This document shows positions 1 to 64,000 of a DNA stretch of 64,000 bases, piece by piece (position 1 is the stretch's first letter; each line of letters opens with the position of its first letter). This DNA is from Ridgeia piscesae (Eukaryota; Annelida; Polychaeta; Sabellida; Siboglinidae): positions 151,001 through 215,000 of the forward strand of contig JAODUO010000132.1 in NCBI GenBank assembly GCA_025642075.2, given 5' to 3'. A model generated the notes under the pieces. It did not search any database. It worked only from the letters and a program-made list of their open reading frames with translations, and was not told the origin of the DNA. Made by a program: the position numbers and the translations under genes.

Positions 1-64000
<64,000 letters not shown>

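Overview
This window is an internal piece of an animal nuclear genome. Interrupted coding sequence, GT-AG introns, dense dinucleotide repeats, a non-LTR retrotransposon with a target-site duplication and tRNA-derived SINE-like elements all say so. The repeat types suggest a marine invertebrate, possibly a lophotrochozoan such as a mollusc, but no marker settles the taxon. There are no bacterial operons, rRNA or tRNA genes, or CRISPR arrays.

One gene occupies the whole window on the minus strand. Neither end is inside: the 5' end lies beyond 64000 and the 3' end beyond position 1. I could assemble 60 exons from splice sites, reading phase and the repeated protein pattern. Every exon length agrees with its flanking phases, except exon 6, which carries exactly one surplus base. 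The visible coding sequence is about 25.07 kb, or about 8,356 codons. It encodes some 20 copies of a roughly 400-residue module. Each module has a glycine-rich cassette, a run of short beta-strand-like segments (VDGxVSANG, GGGSGGSI, GGRIAxYY, GGxGTxY, VDN, FDEL, GDKTG, LPK, GxLxGV, ENxTVDxGG) and many N-glycosylation sequons. It looks like a giant extracellular beta-solenoid-type protein. Two modules carry a nested discoidin-like (galactose-binding-fold) domain at the same internal site.

Layout from the 5' side (high coordinates) to the 3' side: modules 1-4 at 63.3-54.7 kb, with modules 2-4 mostly in one 3.8 kb exon; module 5 plus the first discoidin-like insert at 54.2-46.0 kb, with a LINE in an intron; modules 6-7 plus the second discoidin-like insert at 45.3-35.4 kb; modules 8-13 in small exons at 35.1-14.4 kb; modules 14-16 in two large exons at 12.7-7.9 kb; module 17 in small exons at 7.4-3.9 kb; modules 18-20 in an exon of at least 3.6 kb that runs off the left edge.

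The introns hold the rest: long (AT)n, (CA)n, (CT)n, (GAAGGA)n and (CGAC)n/(CAGA)n arrays, two minisatellites of 42 and 36 bp that each abut a splice site, SINE and LINE pieces, a long inverted repeat, and one likely GC-AG intron. Most open frames on the plus strand are proline-rich antisense shadows of the glycine-rich exons or low-complexity repeats.
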